Shown here: positions 43,815 to 54,300 of the stretch, one piece after another | How the letters are laid out: every line of letters starts with the position of its first letter | Numbering within the stretch: the first letter of the stretch is position 1 | From: UPXZ01 sp047973025 | GTDB taxonomy: Bacteria; Bacteroidota; Bacteroidia; Bacteroidales; Paludibacteraceae | Assembly (NCBI GenBank): GCA_047973025.1 | Contig: JBKEBE010000014.1 | Location: 1 to 63,603 of the forward strand | Direction of reading: 5' to 3' | Length of the DNA stretch: 63,603 bases | Notes under the pieces: generated by a model | What the model saw: the letters and a program-made list of their open reading frames with translations, nothing else | The model's database searches: none | What the model was told of the DNA's origin: nothing | Program-made: the position numbers and the translations under genes

Positions 43815-43883
43815 TATCTTAATAAATTGGGAATGTGTTTATTCATGTTCTCAATTTATATTAACCAACTTTTTAAAGTATTT

Positions 43884-45038
43884 ATGTTAATTAATCAAAT
43901 AGTATTAAAAATCACGAACAGATGTAACTTGAATTGTAGTTATTGTTATGTTTTTAATAAAGGAAATTATGCTTTTTTAGTAGAACCTTCTTTTATATCA
44001 GACAGTATTATTATAGAATTATTTAATAAAATAGAAGTTTATTGTAAAAGAAATAAAATTAAAAGATTTTATGTCGTTTTTCATGGTGGAGAACCATTAT
44101 TGCTAGGTAGAGATTTTTTTTCAAGAGCTGTGAGTTATGCTAATACTATTGTAAAATCAACCGATTTAATATTTTCTTTACAGACAAATGGTACTTTGAT
44201 AAATAATGAATGGTGTGATTTATTCAGTAAATTTAAAATCCATGTCGGAATTAGTTTTGATGGAACAGAACTTGCAAATAAAGATAGAGTTTTTAGAAAA
44301 GATAGTACCCCTGCGTTCCAATCGATTTTATCTGGAATTAAAATTTATTCTAATAGATTCGTGGATACCAGCATATTATCTGTTATAAACACAACTGAGA
44401 ATCCTATTAAACTTTATAGCAATCTGAAAGAATTAAACATAACTTCAGCTGACTTTCTATTCCCTGATATAAACTATGACACGAATATCATGGTTAATGA
44501 CGATATATCCTTTTGGCTTATTGATTTATTTAACGTATGGTATTCAGACCAAAAGAAAAATAGAATTTCAATACGTTTTTTTGAAAATATCATAAGATTA
44601 ATTTTAGGTGACAGTAATGCAGGGAACGAGGTCTTAGGTACAAAAAATAATGCAGTTTTAGCAATTAAATCAAATGGAAACATAGAGGCTGTAGACAGTT
44701 TAAAAATTTGTGGTGATGGATTTACAAAAACTAAGCTAAATATTTTAGAAAATGATTTTAATGATATAGTTAATGAGCCTTTAATTCTAAAATACTATAA
44801 TGCTCATAAAGAATCTGTGCTGTGTGAAAAATGCAATTTATGTAATCTGAATAAAATATGTGGGGGAGGGCAGTTAGCTCATAGATACTCTTCAAAGAAT
44901 GGGTTTGATAATCCATCGGTTTATTGTAGTCAAATGATAAAATTATTAGTTCATATACAAAATAAAATATTTGATGAATTACCAATAGAAATAATAATTA
45001 AGTCAAAACTTGAGAGATTGAGTATTAATGATTTTTAA
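43884..45038 (+). CDS. Radical SAM/SPASM peptide maturase
   Basis: A 384-residue enzyme. The start at 43884 gives MLINQIVLKITNRCNLNCSY; earlier in-frame starts (43833, 43845) would add an unusual tail. The SAM cluster is CNLNCSYC (Cys 14, 18, 21), with HGGEPLLLG and the SLQTNG block. The C-terminus has SPASM-like Cys: CEKCNLCNLNKICGGG, then HRYSSKNGFDNPSVYC. The CGGG...HRYS...NGFDNPSVYC ending is that of FxsB/GrrM/XncB-type maturases, which form cyclophane cross-links. The adjacent precursor 4 fits as substrate. Confidence 0.85.
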   Translation: MLINQIVLKITNRCNLNCSYCYVFNKGNYAFLVEPSFISDSIIIELFNKIEVYCKRNKIKRFYVVFHGGEPLLLGRDFFSRAVSYANTIVKSTDLIFSLQTNGTLINNEWCDLFSKFKIHVGISFDGTELANKDRVFRKDSTPAFQSILSGIKIYSNRFVDTSILSVINTTENPIKLYSNLKELNITSADFLFPDINYDTNIMVNDDISFWLIDLFNVWYSDQKKNRISIRFFENIIRLILGDSNAGNEVLGTKNNAVLAIKSNGNIEAVDSLKICGDGFTKTKLNILENDFNDIVNEPLILKYYNAHKESVLCEKCNLCNLNKICGGGQLAHRYSSKNGFDNPSVYCSQMIKLLVHIQNKIFDELPIEIIIKSKLERLSINDF

Positions 45039-45049
45039 ATTTAGTAGAT

Positions 45050-46081
45050 ATGAGAAAACACTTATTGTCAATATTATTCTTTAGTTTTTTTAGTTTGTCA
45101 ATAACTTCACAAGTGATTGATAGTTTGGATGTCAGGTTATTTCATGTGTTGACCGCAGAAAACGATACAATAACTTTCCTAAAGACAAATGCCAATATTC
45201 AAGTACCTAAACCTACAATTTTATTCTGTCAAGGTTCATTACCAATTCCACTTATTATTAAAACTGATTACGAAATGTTTGTACCTTCGATCAATAATTT
45301 TAATTATTGGGACCTTACGGATAAATACAATATTGTTGTTATTTCAACTCCAAATACGCCTGCAATACCCCCTAAACATTTAATCAATAATCGCTTTCAA
45401 TACACACCATATTTGGATCGTAAAAATGAATTTGACTCTCTTTATTTGAAAAATGATTACTTGAGTAACTATGTGAAGCGTGCTGAAATTGTATTACATT
45501 TTTTAAATCAGCAAAAATGGGTAAAGAAAGATGAAATATCTGTAATAGGACATTCTCAAGGTTCATACGTGGCTTTAGAAATTGCCGAAAAAAATCCACA
45601 GATTAAAGCTCTTGGATATTTTGCAGGAAATCCAGCAGGACGTTTTACAAGTTATATTAGAAGGGCAAGGAGAATGCATTTAGAAAAAAAAACGACATCT
45701 GTTGAGATGCAGATGAATATTGATGAACTATATATTTCATGGAAAGATGTTCTAAGTAATAAAGCAGACAAGGAAATTCAAAATACTGCACCATCATTGG
45801 TAAGTTTTACTTTACCGAAATGGAACTCTTTAATAGAGCTTAATTCTCCAATTTTTATTGCTTATGGGACAGAAGACTTTGATTCTGCAGAAACTTCAGA
45901 ACTATTGCCAATCTATTTCGATAAATGTGGTAAAATTAATTATAAGATGTATCCTGTGGTGGGACATGGTCATAATTTTGAAAAAATAAATGATGATGGT
46001 AGTTCGAATTGGGACGATATGCGCTGGGACGAGGTTTTGCAAGAATTTATAAAGTGGTTAGAGAATCTCCCCGCAAAGTGA
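45050..46081 (+). CDS. Exported alpha/beta hydrolase
   Basis: A 343-residue protein with a signal peptide (ending SITSQV). The nucleophile elbow is GHSQGSYVALEIA (about residue 168); the Asp region is IFIAYGTEDFDSAETSE, and the His is in VVGHGHNF. It begins 11 bp after the radical SAM gene and lies before the exporter genes. It could release, modify or degrade the peptide, or give self-protection; the sequence does not tell. Confidence 0.8.
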   Translation: MRKHLLSILFFSFFSLSITSQVIDSLDVRLFHVLTAENDTITFLKTNANIQVPKPTILFCQGSLPIPLIIKTDYEMFVPSINNFNYWDLTDKYNIVVISTPNTPAIPPKHLINNRFQYTPYLDRKNEFDSLYLKNDYLSNYVKRAEIVLHFLNQQKWVKKDEISVIGHSQGSYVALEIAEKNPQIKALGYFAGNPAGRFTSYIRRARRMHLEKKTTSVEMQMNIDELYISWKDVLSNKADKEIQNTAPSLVSFTLPKWNSLIELNSPIFIAYGTEDFDSAETSELLPIYFDKCGKINYKMYPVVGHGHNFEKINDDGSSNWDDMRWDEVLQEFIKWLENLPAK

Positions 46082-46144
46082 TAACTTTTTTATGATATTA
46101 TTAATTTTCAGAATATACAAAGTTTATCGCTTATTTTTCACACT

Positions 46145-48370
46145 ATGAAATTCCCTCATTACCGCCAACTGGATGCCATGGACTGTGGTCCAACTTGCCT
46201 ACGTATGGTAGCAAGGTACTACGGTCGTAGCTACACACTACAGACTTTAAGGCAATTGTCGTTTATCACACGTGAGGGTGTTTCTATGCTTGGACTCAGC
46301 GAAGCAGCCGAGCATATCGGCTTTCGAACACAAGGTGTCCGGGTGTCCTTCGAGCAATTAGTTGAAGATGTACCTCTTCCCTGTATTCTGCATTGGAATC
46401 AAAACCATTTTGTGGTTTGCTATAAAATAAAAGAAGAAAAAAACATTTGGGGCAGAAAAACGGGAGATTATAAAATTTACATTTCTGATCCGGCCCAGAA
46501 TCAAGCTGTTTTTAACAAAGAAGAGTTTCTAAAATGTTGGTTAAGTACAAAAAAAGACAATGAAGATAAAGGCACAGCCCTAGTACTATACACCTCGCCT
46601 GTTTTCTATGATTCTGAAGATGAAAAAAGAACGTCCCAAATAGGATTAAGATACTTTTTCAGATACTTAATTCCTTATCGCCAACAGATAATTCAGCTTA
46701 TCATAGCCATGATGGTAATCAGCGGTTTACAGCTGATTTTTCCTTTTCTTTCCCAAGCCATGGTGGATGCAGGTATTAGCAACCACAACTTAAGTCTGAT
46801 AACACTGATTCTGATAGCTCAATTGGTACTATTTTTCACTCAAATGGGTGTAGAATTTATAAGGAGCTGGATAGTGCTGCATACCACCACCCGGATAAAC
46901 ATCTCGCTGATATCCGACTTTTTAATTAAACTGATGCGTCTTCCTCTCGGATATTTTGACACAAAAATGTTCGGGGACATCATGCAGCGCATCGGCGACC
47001 ACGGGCGTATCCAGTCCTTTCTTACCGGCACATCCATAAGCGTCCTATTTTCTTTTGCCAATTTTATCATTTTCGGATTTGTTTTAGCTTATTACAACTT
47101 GTTGATCCTTGGAATATTCCTATTAGGAAATGCATTATATATAATATGGGTATTATCCTTTTTACGTTTTAGGCGTGAGTTAGACCAGCGCCGCTTTTCG
47201 CAGGCATCTGCCGACCAAAGCAATATGGTGGAACTCATAACCGGAATGCAGGAGATAAAGCTTAGCAATAGTGAAAAACAGAAACGGTGGAAATGGGAAC
47301 GCATCCAAGTAAAATTATTTAAAATCAGCATAAAAGGTCTGGCTCTTGGTCAATACCAGCAGTTGGGTTCATCCTTTTTCAGTCAAGCAACAAATCTTAT
47401 AGTAACTTTTATTGCCGCCCGCGCAGTAGTAGAAGGACAGATGACGCTCGGTATGATGATGTCATTGAGCTATATTATCGGACAGCTTTCGGCACCCATC
47501 AGCCAGTTTATCGGCTTTGCGCAATCGCTGCAGGATGCTAAAATCAGTCTGGAGCGCCTCGGAGAAATTCACAACAAAGAAGATGAAGACGATTTAGCCG
47601 ATATTAAAATTGCAGACTTACCGGAAGATAAAACCATCCATATAAAAGACTTGAGCTTCAGCTATGATGGTGCAGACCGAGATTATGTGCTGGAAGATGT
47701 AACGCTGGACATTCCTCAAAACAAGACAACAGCAATCGTTGGAGCGAGCGGGAGCGGAAAAACCACTTTGATAAAATTACTTCTTGGTTTTTATCCGCCG
47801 AATAAAGGTACTATTTTGATTGACCAAGTCCCCTTGAAAAATATCAACAACCAGGTGTGGCGTCAAAAAACAGGAGTTGTAATGCAGGAAGGATACATTT
47901 TTTCCGACACGATTGCAGGCAATATCGCCGTGGGAGAAGAAGAAAACGTGGACAAAGAAAAACTGCTTCATGCCGTGAAAGTAGCAAACATCCGTGAACA
48001 TATCGAATCATTACCGCTTGGTTACAACACTAAAATTGGCATGGAGGGAAAAGGGGTAAGTCAGGGACAGAAACAACGTTTGATTATTGCCCGTGCCGTG
48101 TATAAAAACCCCGATTATCTTTTCTTTGACGAAGCGACCAACTCATTGGATGCGACTAACGAAAGGCAGATAATGGATAATCTGAACGAATTTAACAAAA
48201 ATAAAACAGTCGTGATTGTTGCACACCGGCTCAGCACCGTACAGCATGCCGATAATATTGTTGTTCTGGACAAAGGGCGGATAGTGGAACAGGGAACGCA
48301 CAAGGAACTTACAAACAGAAAAGGGATTTATTATCAATTGGTGAAAAATCAGTTGGAATTAGGGCAGTGA
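46145..48370 (+). CDS. Peptidase-containing ABC transporter (C39-ABC)
   Basis: A 741-residue exporter that cuts GG leaders and exports the core. The C39 domain (1-140) is intact: catalytic Cys14 in LDAMDCGPTCLRMV, His in CILHWNQNHFVV and Asp in ISDPAQNQ. Six TM helices cover about 165-440. The ATPase has Walker A GASGSGKTT, Q-loop VVMQEGYIFSD, signature VSQGQKQR, Walker B YLFFDEATNSLD and H-loop VIVAHRLST. It is the key to the cluster: all four precursors carry GG or AG leader ends. HlyD and TolC partners follow. Confidence 0.95.
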   Translation: MKFPHYRQLDAMDCGPTCLRMVARYYGRSYTLQTLRQLSFITREGVSMLGLSEAAEHIGFRTQGVRVSFEQLVEDVPLPCILHWNQNHFVVCYKIKEEKNIWGRKTGDYKIYISDPAQNQAVFNKEEFLKCWLSTKKDNEDKGTALVLYTSPVFYDSEDEKRTSQIGLRYFFRYLIPYRQQIIQLIIAMMVISGLQLIFPFLSQAMVDAGISNHNLSLITLILIAQLVLFFTQMGVEFIRSWIVLHTTTRINISLISDFLIKLMRLPLGYFDTKMFGDIMQRIGDHGRIQSFLTGTSISVLFSFANFIIFGFVLAYYNLLILGIFLLGNALYIIWVLSFLRFRRELDQRRFSQASADQSNMVELITGMQEIKLSNSEKQKRWKWERIQVKLFKISIKGLALGQYQQLGSSFFSQATNLIVTFIAARAVVEGQMTLGMMMSLSYIIGQLSAPISQFIGFAQSLQDAKISLERLGEIHNKEDEDDLADIKIADLPEDKTIHIKDLSFSYDGADRDYVLEDVTLDIPQNKTTAIVGASGSGKTTLIKLLLGFYPPNKGTILIDQVPLKNINNQVWRQKTGVVMQEGYIFSDTIAGNIAVGEEENVDKEKLLHAVKVANIREHIESLPLGYNTKIGMEGKGVSQGQKQRLIIARAVYKNPDYLFFDEATNSLDATNERQIMDNLNEFNKNKTVVIVAHRLSTVQHADNIVVLDKGRIVEQGTHKELTNRKGIYYQLVKNQLELGQ

Positions 48371-48418
48371 TAAAACACAGATGCCGCAGATTTATACAGA
48401 TTTTTACAGATTTAGAAA

Positions 48419-49768
48419 ATGGAAAATATAAATAACACGAATATAAATCAGCCTCAGCCGCTTGAAATTCCCCCTTTGCTGGATAATTATGATATTGAAC
48501 TACGCAGCGAGGAGGTGCAGGAAGTATTAGGGAATGTGCCGCACTGGATTTTACGGCGTGGAATTATGGTGCTGGCTCTCTTTCTGGCAGCTTTGCTGGT
48601 TGGAAGCTGGTTTTTCAAATATCCCGAAATCATATCATCGCAATTGACACTGACTACAGCAAATCCTCCGGCAAATATCGTGGCAAAAGCAAGCGGTAAA
48701 ATATCCGAATTGTTTGTTAAGGATATGCAGCAGGTAACCGCAGGCGAACCGTTAGCTTTAATTGAAAATCCGGCCGAATTAAGCGATGTGCTTCACTTGG
48801 ATACTATTTTACAGCAACTGTCATTAGCGGCAGACAAGGGACAAACCTACCGCATCAGTAAGAAAGAATTGAATTTAGGAGGTTTGCAATCTTCATTTTC
48901 CAATCTGCAGATTCAGCTGGATGATTATAACAATTTTATCTCCCTGAATTACTATCCGCGTAAAATAGCTTCCATAAAAAGCGTGCTGGCTGCCCGTGAA
49001 AAACTGCTGGAAAGCAGCGAAAAGCAGAAAGGAATTGTGATGCAGCAGCACGACTTGGAGAAGAAGTCCTTTCAGCGGGAACAAGCCTTAAAGTCAAAGA
49101 ATATAACCTCAGACGATAATTTTGAGAAAGCAACCGGAAAATACCTGCAAAGCGAAATGACCGTGAACAATATGACGGCTTCTGTAGAAGGAATGCAGAT
49201 AGAAATCCTGCAGCTAAGAGAGTCGCTGGTAGATACAGAGCAGCAATACATCGAAAAGAAGAACAACTTAGATGCAGCCCTCAAATCTCTAATCAGCCAG
49301 ATACAGAATGATATAACGACTTGGAAAATGAACTATCTGCTGTCTTCGCCCATCGAAGGTAAAATTAGTTTTACAGAAATCTGGTCTGTTAATCAAAATG
49401 TGTCCGGAGGAAAAACAGTTTTTACCGTTGTGCCTGATACTGCATCCGAACTGATAGGTAAAGCAAAATTGCCTATTGACCGGTCAGGAAAAGTTAAGCC
49501 GGGACAAGATGTCAACATCCGTTTTAATAATTTTCCAGATAATCAGTTCGGAATGGTAAAAGGCATGGTGAAAAACATATCTCTAATCCCCACGGAAGAC
49601 GGTAACTATATGGTAGAAGTCTCTTTTCCCAAAGGACTGAAAACAACATACGAAAAAGAACTTCCGCTATCGCAGGAAATGACCGCCAGAGCAGATATTA
49701 TTACCGAAGACACACGACTGCTGGAGCAGTTTTTCCTGCCCTTGAAGCAAATACTGAAAAACCAATAA
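48419..49768 (+). CDS. HlyD-family periplasmic adaptor
   Basis: A 449-residue membrane-fusion protein. One TM near residue 50 (GIMVLALFLAALLVGSWFF) is followed by the lipoyl half (IVAKASGKISELFVKDMQQV, about 85), a long coiled coil (about 150-295), and the second lipoyl and beta-barrel parts (SSPIEGKISFTEIWSVNQNV; VKPGQDVNIRFNNFP). It bridges the C39-ABC transporter to TolC in type I secretion. The gene starts 49 bp after the transporter. Confidence 0.92.
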   Translation: MENINNTNINQPQPLEIPPLLDNYDIELRSEEVQEVLGNVPHWILRRGIMVLALFLAALLVGSWFFKYPEIISSQLTLTTANPPANIVAKASGKISELFVKDMQQVTAGEPLALIENPAELSDVLHLDTILQQLSLAADKGQTYRISKKELNLGGLQSSFSNLQIQLDDYNNFISLNYYPRKIASIKSVLAAREKLLESSEKQKGIVMQQHDLEKKSFQREQALKSKNITSDDNFEKATGKYLQSEMTVNNMTASVEGMQIEILQLRESLVDTEQQYIEKKNNLDAALKSLISQIQNDITTWKMNYLLSSPIEGKISFTEIWSVNQNVSGGKTVFTVVPDTASELIGKAKLPIDRSGKVKPGQDVNIRFNNFPDNQFGMVKGMVKNISLIPTEDGNYMVEVSFPKGLKTTYEKELPLSQEMTARADIITEDTRLLEQFFLPLKQILKNQ

Positions 49769-49799
49769 GAAGGTCTGAGCTTTGATCTGTCAGATTAAA

Positions 49800-51317
49800 A
49801 TGATTGAACCGATATTGAGCAAAATGAATTATCCGAAACATAGTATTAACGTAATTCAAAAAAACACTTCTTTTTGTTTTTTTAAAAAGATAATACGAGT
49901 AAGTCTTATTTGTATTGGATTAAGCTTTTCATTTCAAGAAGTTAGCGGGCAGGTTGTTTTTTCATTACAGCAAACAATAAACTTGGCTGTAGATAGTTCA
50001 ATTCAGGCTTTAAATGCACGAAATGAATACCTGCGGGGCGAATGGCAATATCACAGTTTCAAGGTGTACCATCTTCCTACAGTAACTTTACAAACTAACC
50101 CTATTGCATACAACCGGGTCTTTGTAAGAAGGTATGATTCCGAGAACAACATTGATATTTATCGGGAGCAACAAAGTTTGTATTCTTATGGAAATCTATC
50201 CATCCAGCAAAACTTCGGATTAACCGGCGGGCGGTTTTTCGTGGATACGGAAGTCGGCTTTTTACGCAATTTTGGTTCGGATAATCCCTATACGCAGTTT
50301 TCAAGCGTTCCTTTTCGAGTGGGTTATTCTCAAAGCCTTTTCGGTTTTAATCCATACAAATGGGACAAACAAATAGAACCGCTTAAATACGTCAAGGTCA
50401 GAAAAAAAATATTGTACGATATTGCTTTAACCACAGAAAAAGCGGCAGAGGTGTTTTTTGAATTGGCGGCATCGCAGGCGTCACAACATCTGGCAGCACA
50501 GCAGTTAGCCAATGCAGATACGCTTTATAAAATCGGACTTGAAAGATATAATCTCGGACTGCTGCCTAAAAGCGATTTGCTTGCGTTAAAACTGCAAGCA
50601 CTTAATACAAAATCGATTTTAGAAACAGCTATCCTCAACCGGAAACGAAGTTATTTCAATTATTGTCATTTCTTGCGGATTGAACCTCAAAGTGAAGAGT
50701 TTGAAGTCAGCTTACCGACAGTAATAGAAGATATTGATTTTGATATTGAAACCGCCGTGCAGTCGGCCTTGAAAAACAACCCATCCATCCCGGAAGTGAG
50801 GGAAAGAGTTTTGTCGGCCGAGCGTGAATTAGAGCAAGCCAAGAGAGCCAATCGGTTTTCTGCAAACGTGTCAGCCAGTTTAGGTTTTAACCAAGTTGCC
50901 AATACATTTTCAGGTGCATACACCCGCCCCTTACAGCAAAATATGGCGTCTGTAAGCCTTACTATTCCTATTTTAGACTGGGGAGTGGGAAAAGGGAAGA
51001 TCGCTGTTGCTGATGAAAATCTACATATTATTAAGTTGGAAAGCCAACAGACAGAGGAAAAACTTATGCAAGAAGTAATAAACAGTGTAAGCGAATTAAA
51101 TCTGTTCCGCAGTCATTTTATCACTGCAGTCGAGGCAAAAGAAATAGCAGATGAAGCATACACTACGGCGCGGGAACTTTTCATTGTAGGCAAGACAGAT
51201 TTAAGCAGTTTGAACTTAGCCGTGGCTGGACAAATTGAAGCAGAAAATGGTTACGTGCAAGCTCTGCGTAATTATTGGAACAGCTATTACAAAGTGAAGA
51301 GATTAACATTGATTTAA
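49800..51317 (+). CDS. TolC-family outer-membrane efflux protein
   Basis: A protein of about 505 residues. The ATG at 49800 or 49824 is likely; an upstream TTG (49782) is less so. A basic stretch leads into the signal segment VSLICIGLSFSFQEVSG. The body has two OEP repeats with long coiled coils (VFSLQQTINLAVDSSIQALN; ALKNNPSIPEVRERVLSAER) and beta-barrel strands such as SVSLTIPILDWGVGKGKI. It completes the tripartite exporter C39-ABC/HlyD/TolC, 31 bp after hlyD. Confidence 0.9.
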   Translation: MIEPILSKMNYPKHSINVIQKNTSFCFFKKIIRVSLICIGLSFSFQEVSGQVVFSLQQTINLAVDSSIQALNARNEYLRGEWQYHSFKVYHLPTVTLQTNPIAYNRVFVRRYDSENNIDIYREQQSLYSYGNLSIQQNFGLTGGRFFVDTEVGFLRNFGSDNPYTQFSSVPFRVGYSQSLFGFNPYKWDKQIEPLKYVKVRKKILYDIALTTEKAAEVFFELAASQASQHLAAQQLANADTLYKIGLERYNLGLLPKSDLLALKLQALNTKSILETAILNRKRSYFNYCHFLRIEPQSEEFEVSLPTVIEDIDFDIETAVQSALKNNPSIPEVRERVLSAERELEQAKRANRFSANVSASLGFNQVANTFSGAYTRPLQQNMASVSLTIPILDWGVGKGKIAVADENLHIIKLESQQTEEKLMQEVINSVSELNLFRSHFITAVEAKEIADEAYTTARELFIVGKTDLSSLNLAVAGQIEAENGYVQALRNYWNSYYKVKRLTLI

Positions 51318-51357
51318 AAAACTTTGATGACTAATGTCAATCTAATTAATAAAAGAT

Positions 51358-54300
51358 ATGCTAAAGAATAAATTACATTTAAAACAGCTTACTCTACTGC
51401 TGCTCTTATTTGCATTCTTGCAACAGAGCCTAACACAAGAATATGTAATAATCAGCGAAATCATGTATGATTCTCCTTTAAATGAAAAGATAGCAACAGG
51501 CTCGGCATACAGTAATGGAGAATATATAAAGCTTTTAAATATGGGATACGAGCCGGTAAGGCTTACAGGCTGGTCTCTTGAAGGAGGCGGAGTAACTGAG
51601 CTTTTTACATTTCCTCAATACACCGTAATAAAACCGCAGGAGGAAATAATAGTTGCATATCAGTATAACAACAGCGGCTTTACGCTAAACCAGCTTTATG
51701 CTGATTTCGATGAAAGCAGGGTTGGGCAAGTGCTTTATCAGAGAAAAATTGTTCTCAGCAACTCTGGTGAACCATTAAAATTAGTAAATCCCGCCGGAGT
51801 AACCAAAGACAGTATTTATATAGACGGAACATCAAACGGAGCAATGCCTGTCAGGCTTACCGCAGAAAATCCCGACAATATTGAAGGCAGCTTATGTGTA
51901 TCTCTTCAGCGTGTTGAAGCAGTGTTTGATGACAATGGAAATGCCGTGACTGACAAACTGCACTGGAAGGCGGATACCGTAACCTTAGCCGGGCCTAAAA
52001 CAAACGGTTCCTTTCAAGAGATGACGCATGTAAATAACCCCGATCTTTCGCTGAATAACGATCCGGCATTATCTGCCGCAGGGAATTCGTTCACAAGCAG
52101 TAATCCGGGTGCCTTACCCACAGGAATTCTTTCCGGTCCTTCGAATAATAATGATGTGAGGATGGAAAATCAAACCTGCTATACATTGCCTGTCATCTGG
52201 TTCAGAACAACCCCGACATCAGACAGCATAACACATTTCAAATGGAAAGACTATTCAGACAGCCAAGTGCAATTAGTGAATGCTGCATCTGAAACTGAAG
52301 GAAACGGATTTGAATATTCGACGCCTTCAGGTGCAGTAAAATATTTCAATTTCAATCCATCACTCAATATCTCATTTGAAAACACGTCAAAGGAAATATT
52401 AAACACGAAAAACAACATGAGCCAGACAACCGTGATGGGGGTTTGGGCACCTGATGAGAACAGCAGAATCAGCGAAGACGAGTATATGTTTTCTTTTCAG
52501 GGATTGTACAATGATAACATCCTCTTTACTAAAAATAAAGTAGGTTATACAGCTGAAAGTGAAAAATCTGAGCTTGAATTTGGGAACGGAACGAACAAAA
52601 GTCTGATGTACAGGCAGCAGGCTGAAAGCGAAGTCAAATTTAAAGAACAGTCGCTCCGGATCGCTTCTTATTTCAGAGCGTATAAGCAGAACAAATCCAT
52701 CTGGGGCGAGGAAGTAAAATCGATAATTTCCATAGGAGGAAGCGTCCCTCTGACAAACCCACATGATTCTACGACATTCAGCACTGCACATGCTTCACTT
52801 AATGCCTATCATGGATACTCTCCGGAATTACTTGTGTTTGACAGGAGATTAACGAACCTGGAAAACAGTATTTTTCAGACATACCTCGCAATAAAATATG
52901 GGATTAGTCTGGATGATTCCTATTCTGCTCCAAATGGGAAAAATATTTGGAATTTCGCAGACAACAAGGACTTCAACAACCGGATAACCGGATTTGCAAG
53001 GTGGGATGAGTTAGGGCTGTATCAGACAGCATCCACAACAAGTTATGAAGAAGCGCCTGATTACAGCTATTTGGACAATCAAGACTCCTATGAGGATTCA
53101 GACCCCGGTAATATGCCGTCGCAAAATAAGCTGCTGGTGCTGGGGCGCCAGCCTGCAAGCGAACTGCACAATGGTGAATATGCATTGTTCGGCGATGATA
53201 ACGGAGGCTTGGTTCTAGATGACAATATCGCAGGCTACACCGCACTATCACGGAAATGGCTGATGAGAACAAACATGCTTTCCTATAATCAGGATACAAA
53301 AGTAAAATGGAAACTGCAGGATTTAGAAATGACAGATGAAAACAGTTACATTTCGAATCTAAGCAAAGCATCTGCACGATCAACAGGCTCGGCTGTGACA
53401 CAGTATGCACTGAAGGGGAAAGACGGATATTTGAGCTGGGAATTTGGTGAAATTTTAGGAAACGCCGTGGTGAAATTTGGAGTTCAAAACGATTCACTCA
53501 TGCCAGACAGCCGGAATTACGGATATCAATTTACTGAAACCGGCAGCGTTTACAAGATTGAAAGAGGTGTCATAGCCGATAATGCCGTGTCAATGAGCAC
53601 GATACTTCCAAAAGACCGTATAGAAATTGAGAAGATAGGAAATTATATGTTCCTAAGAGTTAATGGAAAGAGAAAAAATGAATCCGGATTTCAGATAACA
53701 AACGAAGACGATATGAAAAACCCATATTATGCCTCAATTGCCTTAAGTGGAAGTAATGAGCTGTATATGAACAATCTACAGCACGGAGGTTTTGTGAACA
53801 CCGGCAACAGGATAGAATTGTCTTATGCGGAAAACAAAGCGTACGATTTTCAAAATCACATAAATAACGCCTATCTGATGATTGACCCTGAGGCGTCTGG
53901 AGACTTCAACTCGTTGAGAGTTTATCATGTCAGTGAAATTGACACGGTAAGGCAGAAACTAATATTCAGCCACGTATTTTTCGATGTTGACGAAAGTGGA
54001 AGCGATATTTTTACTTTCGGGTACAAAAATCCCCCGCCGGCACAAATGGCAAAACGCAATGGAAGCTCAATTGCTGAGGGACAAAAAGAAAGCATCGAAA
54101 AAGCAGAGGAAAATTATGTTAATGTATATAGCAAAGGAAGCAGAGGTTCAAAAGAAATAACCGTCAATGTTTATTTGAGCGATGGTGCACCCTACGCTTT
54201 ACTGGTATTCGACACAGCAGGAAGAAGTGTTTACAGAAAAGATTTTGCAGGAAGCAGCAGTGAGCAGTTCACAGATATTGCCCTGCCGAGCTCAGGCGTC

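Noticed and set aside
43827..43883. Upstream starts of the radical SAM gene
   Set aside because: They add a hydrophobic tail unlike SPASM enzymes; the start at 43884 places the first Cys at residue 14 as expected.
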